A stretch of 64,000 nt of DNA from Litoditis marina. Taxonomy: Eukaryota; Nematoda; Chromadorea; Rhabditida; Rhabditidae. The stretch is from the NCBI GenBank assembly GCA_964036275.1, contig OZ038436.1:5550936-5614935 (forward strand). Reading direction: 5' to 3'. The translations under genes were made by a program, and so were the position numbers. The notes under the pieces are model-generated. The model was given only the letters and a program-made list of their open reading frames with translations. It had not been told where the DNA came from and did no database searches. How positions within the stretch are numbered: the stretch's first letter is position 1; each line of letters begins with the position of its first letter. This document shows positions 61,201-64,000 of this stretch, piece after piece.

Positions 61201-64000
61201 CTGTCTTCTAAACGGGATTTGGACGAAGTGGTGTAAAATGAATCTGTCTTCTAAACGGAATTTGGACGAAGTGGTGTAAAATGAATCTGTCTTCTAAACG
61301 GGATTTGGACGAAGTGGTGTAAAATGAATCTGTCTTCTAAACGGAATTTGGACGAAGTGGTGTAAAATGAATCTGTCTTCTAAACGGGATTTGGACGAAG
61401 TGGTGTAAAATGAATCTGTCTTCTAAACGGGATTTGGACGAAGTGGTGTAAAATGAATCTGTCTCTTCAACGGAATTTGGACGAAGTGGTGTAAAATGAA
61501 TCAGTCTCTTCAACGGAATTTGGACGAAGTGGTGTAAAATGAATCTGTCTTCTAAACGGGATTTGGACGAAGTGGTGTAAAATGAATCTGTCTTCTAAAC
61601 GGGATTTGGACGAAGTGGTGTAAAATGAATCTGTCTTCTAAACGGAATTTGGACGAAGTGGTGTAAAATGAATCTGTCTCTTCAACGGAATTTGGACGAA
61701 GTGGTGTAAAATGAATCTGTCTTCTAAACGGGATTTGGACGAAGTGGTGTAAAATGAATCTGTCTTCTAAACGGAATTTGGACGAAGTGGTGTAAAATGA
61801 ATCTGTCTTCTAAACGGGATTTGGACGAAGTGGTGTAAAATGAATCTGTCTTCTAAACGGAATTTGGACGAAGTGGTGTAAAATGAATCTGTCTCTTCAA
61901 CGGAATTTGGACGAAGTGGTGTAAAATGAATCTGTCTTCTAAACGGGATTTGGACGAAGTGGTGTAAAATGAATCTGTCTTCTAAACGGAATTTGGACGA
62001 AGTGGTGTAAAATGAATCTGTCTTCTAAACGGGATTTGGACGAAGTGGTGTAAAATGAATCTGTCTTCTAAACGGAATTTGGACGAAGTGGTGTAAAATG
62101 AATCTGTCTTCTAAACGGGATTTGGACGAAGTGGTGTAAAATGAATCTGTCTTCTAAACGGGATTTGGACGAAGTGGTGTAAAATGAATCTGTCTCTTCA
62201 ACGGAATTTGGACGAAGTGGTGTAAAATGAATCAGTCTCTTCAACGGAATTTGGACGAAGTGGTGTAAAATGAATCTGTCTTCTAAACGGGATTTGGACG
62301 AAGTGGTGTAAAATGAATATGTCTTCTAAACGGGATTTGGACGAAGTGGTGTGAAATGAATCTGTCTTCTAAACGGAATTTGGACGAAGTGGTGTAAAAT
62401 GAATCTGTCTCTTCAACGGAATTTGGACGAAGTGGTGTAAAATGAATCTGTCTTCTAAACGGGATTTGGACGAAGTGGTGTAAAATGAATCTGTCTTCTA
62501 AACGGAATTTGGACGAAGTGGTGTAAAATGAATCTGTCTTCTAAACGGAATTTGGACGAAGTGGTGTAAAATGAATCTGTCTTCTAAACGGAATTTGGAC
62601 GAAGTGGTGTAAAATGAATCTGTCTTCTAAACGGAATTTGGACGAAGTGGTGTAAAATGAATCTGTCTTCTAAACGGGATTTGGACGAAGTGGTGTAAAA
62701 TGAATCTGTCTTCTAAACGGAATTTGGACGAAGTGGTGTAAAATGAATCTGTCTTCTAAACGGGATTTGGACGAAGTGGTGTAAAATGAATCTGTCTTCT
62801 AAACGGGATTTGGACGAAGTGGTGTAAAATGAATCTGTCTCTTCAACGGAATTTGGACGAAGTGGTGTAAAATGAATCAGTCTCTTCAACGGAATTTGGA
62901 CGAAGTGGTGTAAAATGAATCTGTCTTCTAAACGGGATTTGGACGAAGTGGTGTAAAATGAATCTGTCTTCTAAACGGGATTTGGACGAAGTGGTGTAAA
63001 ATGAATCTGTCTTCTAAACGGAATTTGGACGAAGTGGTGTAAAATGAATCTGTCTCTTCAACGGAATTTGGACGAAGTGGTGTAAAATGAATCTGTCTTC
63101 TAAACGGGATTTGGACGAAGTGGTGTAAAATGAATCTGTCTTCTAAACGGAATTTGGACGAAGTGGTGTAAAATGAATCTGTCTTCTAAACGGGATTTGG
63201 ACGAAGTGGTGTAAAATGAATCTGTCTTCTAAACGGAATTTGGACGAAGTGGTGTAAAATGAATCTGTCTTCTAAACGGAATTTGGACGAAGTGGTGTAA
63301 AATGAATCTGTCTTCTAAACGGAATTTGGACGAAGTGGTGTAAAATGAATCTGTCTTCTAAACGGAATTTGGACGAAGTGGTGTAAAATGAATCTGTCTT
63401 CTAAACGGGATTTGGACGAAGTGGTGTAAAATGAATCTGTCTTCTAAACGGGATTTGGACGAAGTGGTGTAAAATGAATCTGTCTTCTAAACGGAATTTG
63501 GACGAAGTGGTGTAAAATGAATCTGTCTTCTAAACGGGATTTGGACGAAGTGGTGTAAATTGAATCTGTCTTCTAAACGGGATTTGGACGAAGTGGTGTA
63601 AAATGAATCTGTCTTCTAAACGGGATTTGGACGAAGTGGTGTAAAATGAATCTGTCTTCTAAACGGGATTTGGACGAAGTGGTGTAAAATGAATCTGTCT
63701 TCTAAACGGAATTTGGACGAAGTGGTGTAAAATGAATCTGTCTTCTAAACGGGATTTGGACGAAGTGGTGTAAAATGAATCTGTCTTCTAAACGGAATTT
63801 GGACGAAGTGGTGTAAAATGAATCTGTCTTCTAAACGGGATTTGGACGAAGTGGTGTAAATTGAATCTGTCTTCTAAACGGGATTTGGACGAAGTGGTGT
63901 AAAATGAATCTGTCTTCTAAACGGGATTTGGACGAAGTGGTGTAAAATGAATCTGTCTTCTAAACGGGATTTGGACGAAGTGGTGTAAAATGAATCTGTC
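58250..64000 (+). repeat. Subarray alternating G7 and A7 AAACGG units
   Basis: Units are mostly AAACGGGATTT and AAACGGAATTT with paired CTGTCTCTT then CAGTCTCTT monomers as punctuation. CAGTCTCTT members of these pairs are at 59697, 60471, 60728, 61502, 62233 and 62878. A rare GTCCTCTAAACGG unit is at 59831 and 60862, 1,031 bp apart (24 monomers minus a 1-bp deletion near 60529). GTGTAAATTG (T29) marks 59085, 63555 and 63856; the last two are 301 bp (7 monomers) apart. C at site 1 in CTGTCTTCT-ending units becomes rare after about 58.8 kb. Confidence 0.87.

Larger units (their letters stand above)
2047..64000 (+). repeat. 43-bp satellite array, forward orientation
   Basis: About 1,440 head-to-tail monomers with no interruption by other sequence. 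Consensus landmarks are AAACGGAATTT (1-11), GGACGAAG (12-19), TGGTGTAAAATG (20-31) and CTGTCTTCT (35-43). Nearly all units are exactly 43 bp; exceptions are mostly 1-bp indels plus a few 2-, 9- and 11-bp events listed separately. TGG at 20-22 and GTGTAAAATG (22-31) are the best conserved parts, while sites 1, 7, 16, 36 and 41-42 carry most of the variation. The array continues past the right edge. It does not match any satellite family I can name. Satellite DNA is non-coding; a centromeric or heterochromatic role is inference. Confidence 0.98.

Noticed and set aside
1..64000. CRISPR array
   Set aside because: The 43-bp units abut directly with no unique spacers, the array is far too long, and no cas genes are present.
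1..64000. Telomeric repeat, rDNA spacer, tRNA or transposon inside the array
   Set aside because: I saw no TTAGGG-like, rRNA-like, tRNA-like or terminal-repeat sequence; every stretch read could be assigned to the 43-bp monomer.
2047..64000. Recurrent type IIS-like motifs (GTCTTC, CTCTTC) as evidence of engineered sequence
   Set aside because: They are part of the consensus and its TC/CT allele; frequency follows from copy number, and the pattern of point variants and HORs is natural for a satellite.
1..64000. Naming a species or known satellite family
   Set aside because: Nothing but the satellite is present and I do not recognise the monomer; any name would be a guess.

Overview
The whole window is one satellite DNA array. 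A 43-bp monomer is repeated head to tail from end to end, about 1,440 copies on the + strand right of an assembly gap and about 43 copies on the opposite strand left of it. I found no protein-coding gene, RNA gene, transposable element, telomere repeat or unique sequence. More than 60 kb of uninterrupted short-period satellite with layered higher-order repeats (HORs) points to a eukaryotic chromosome, probably centromeric, pericentromeric or other constitutive heterochromatin. The run of exactly 200 N looks like a scaffolding placeholder. I do not recognise the satellite and cannot name the species.

Monomer numbering used throughout (+ strand, position 1 = first base after the gap at 2047): 1-11 AAACGGAATTT, 12-19 GGACGAAG, 20-31 TGGTGTAAAATG, 32-43 AATCTGTCTTCT. 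GC is about 37%. Variation is concentrated at a few sites: 1 (A/C), 7 (A/G/T), 11 (T/C), 16 (G/A), 17 (A/G), 19 (G/A/C), 26-31, 35-36 (CT/CA/TT/AT), 39 (C/T) and 41-42 (TC/CT). These alleles recur in blocks, so the array can be read as barcoded modules.

Layout: 1-1846 reverse-oriented array with a 602-bp HOR; 1847-2046 gap; 2047-3860 heterogeneous, indel-rich; 3860-10540 array with a 42-monomer (1,806-bp) HOR; 10540-12940 G7/C11-rich block with a 774-bp duplication; 12940-16300 CAGTC/T7 block; 16300-17000 displaced copy of the 12.6-12.9 kb block; 17000-20560 CT41-42-rich block; 20560-33000 nested modules with 300-bp, 1,376-bp, 1,763-bp and about 4.34-kb repeats; 33000-37600 AAACC/CTAGAC block with a 2,537-bp duplication; 37600-41300 CTGTTTTCT block, indel-free over at least 2.7 kb; 41740-49920 two near-identical copies of a roughly 3.9-kb segment; 50000-58250 block with three copies of the same 11-bp-deleted monomer; 58250-64000 G7/A7 alternation with a 1,031-bp HOR.

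No genes act together here. What the window records is array growth: repeated unequal exchange or amplification at scales from 3 to almost 200 monomers, with later events stacked on earlier ones. Offsets were obtained by locating rare variant monomers by eye and subtracting coordinates; no alignment program was run.
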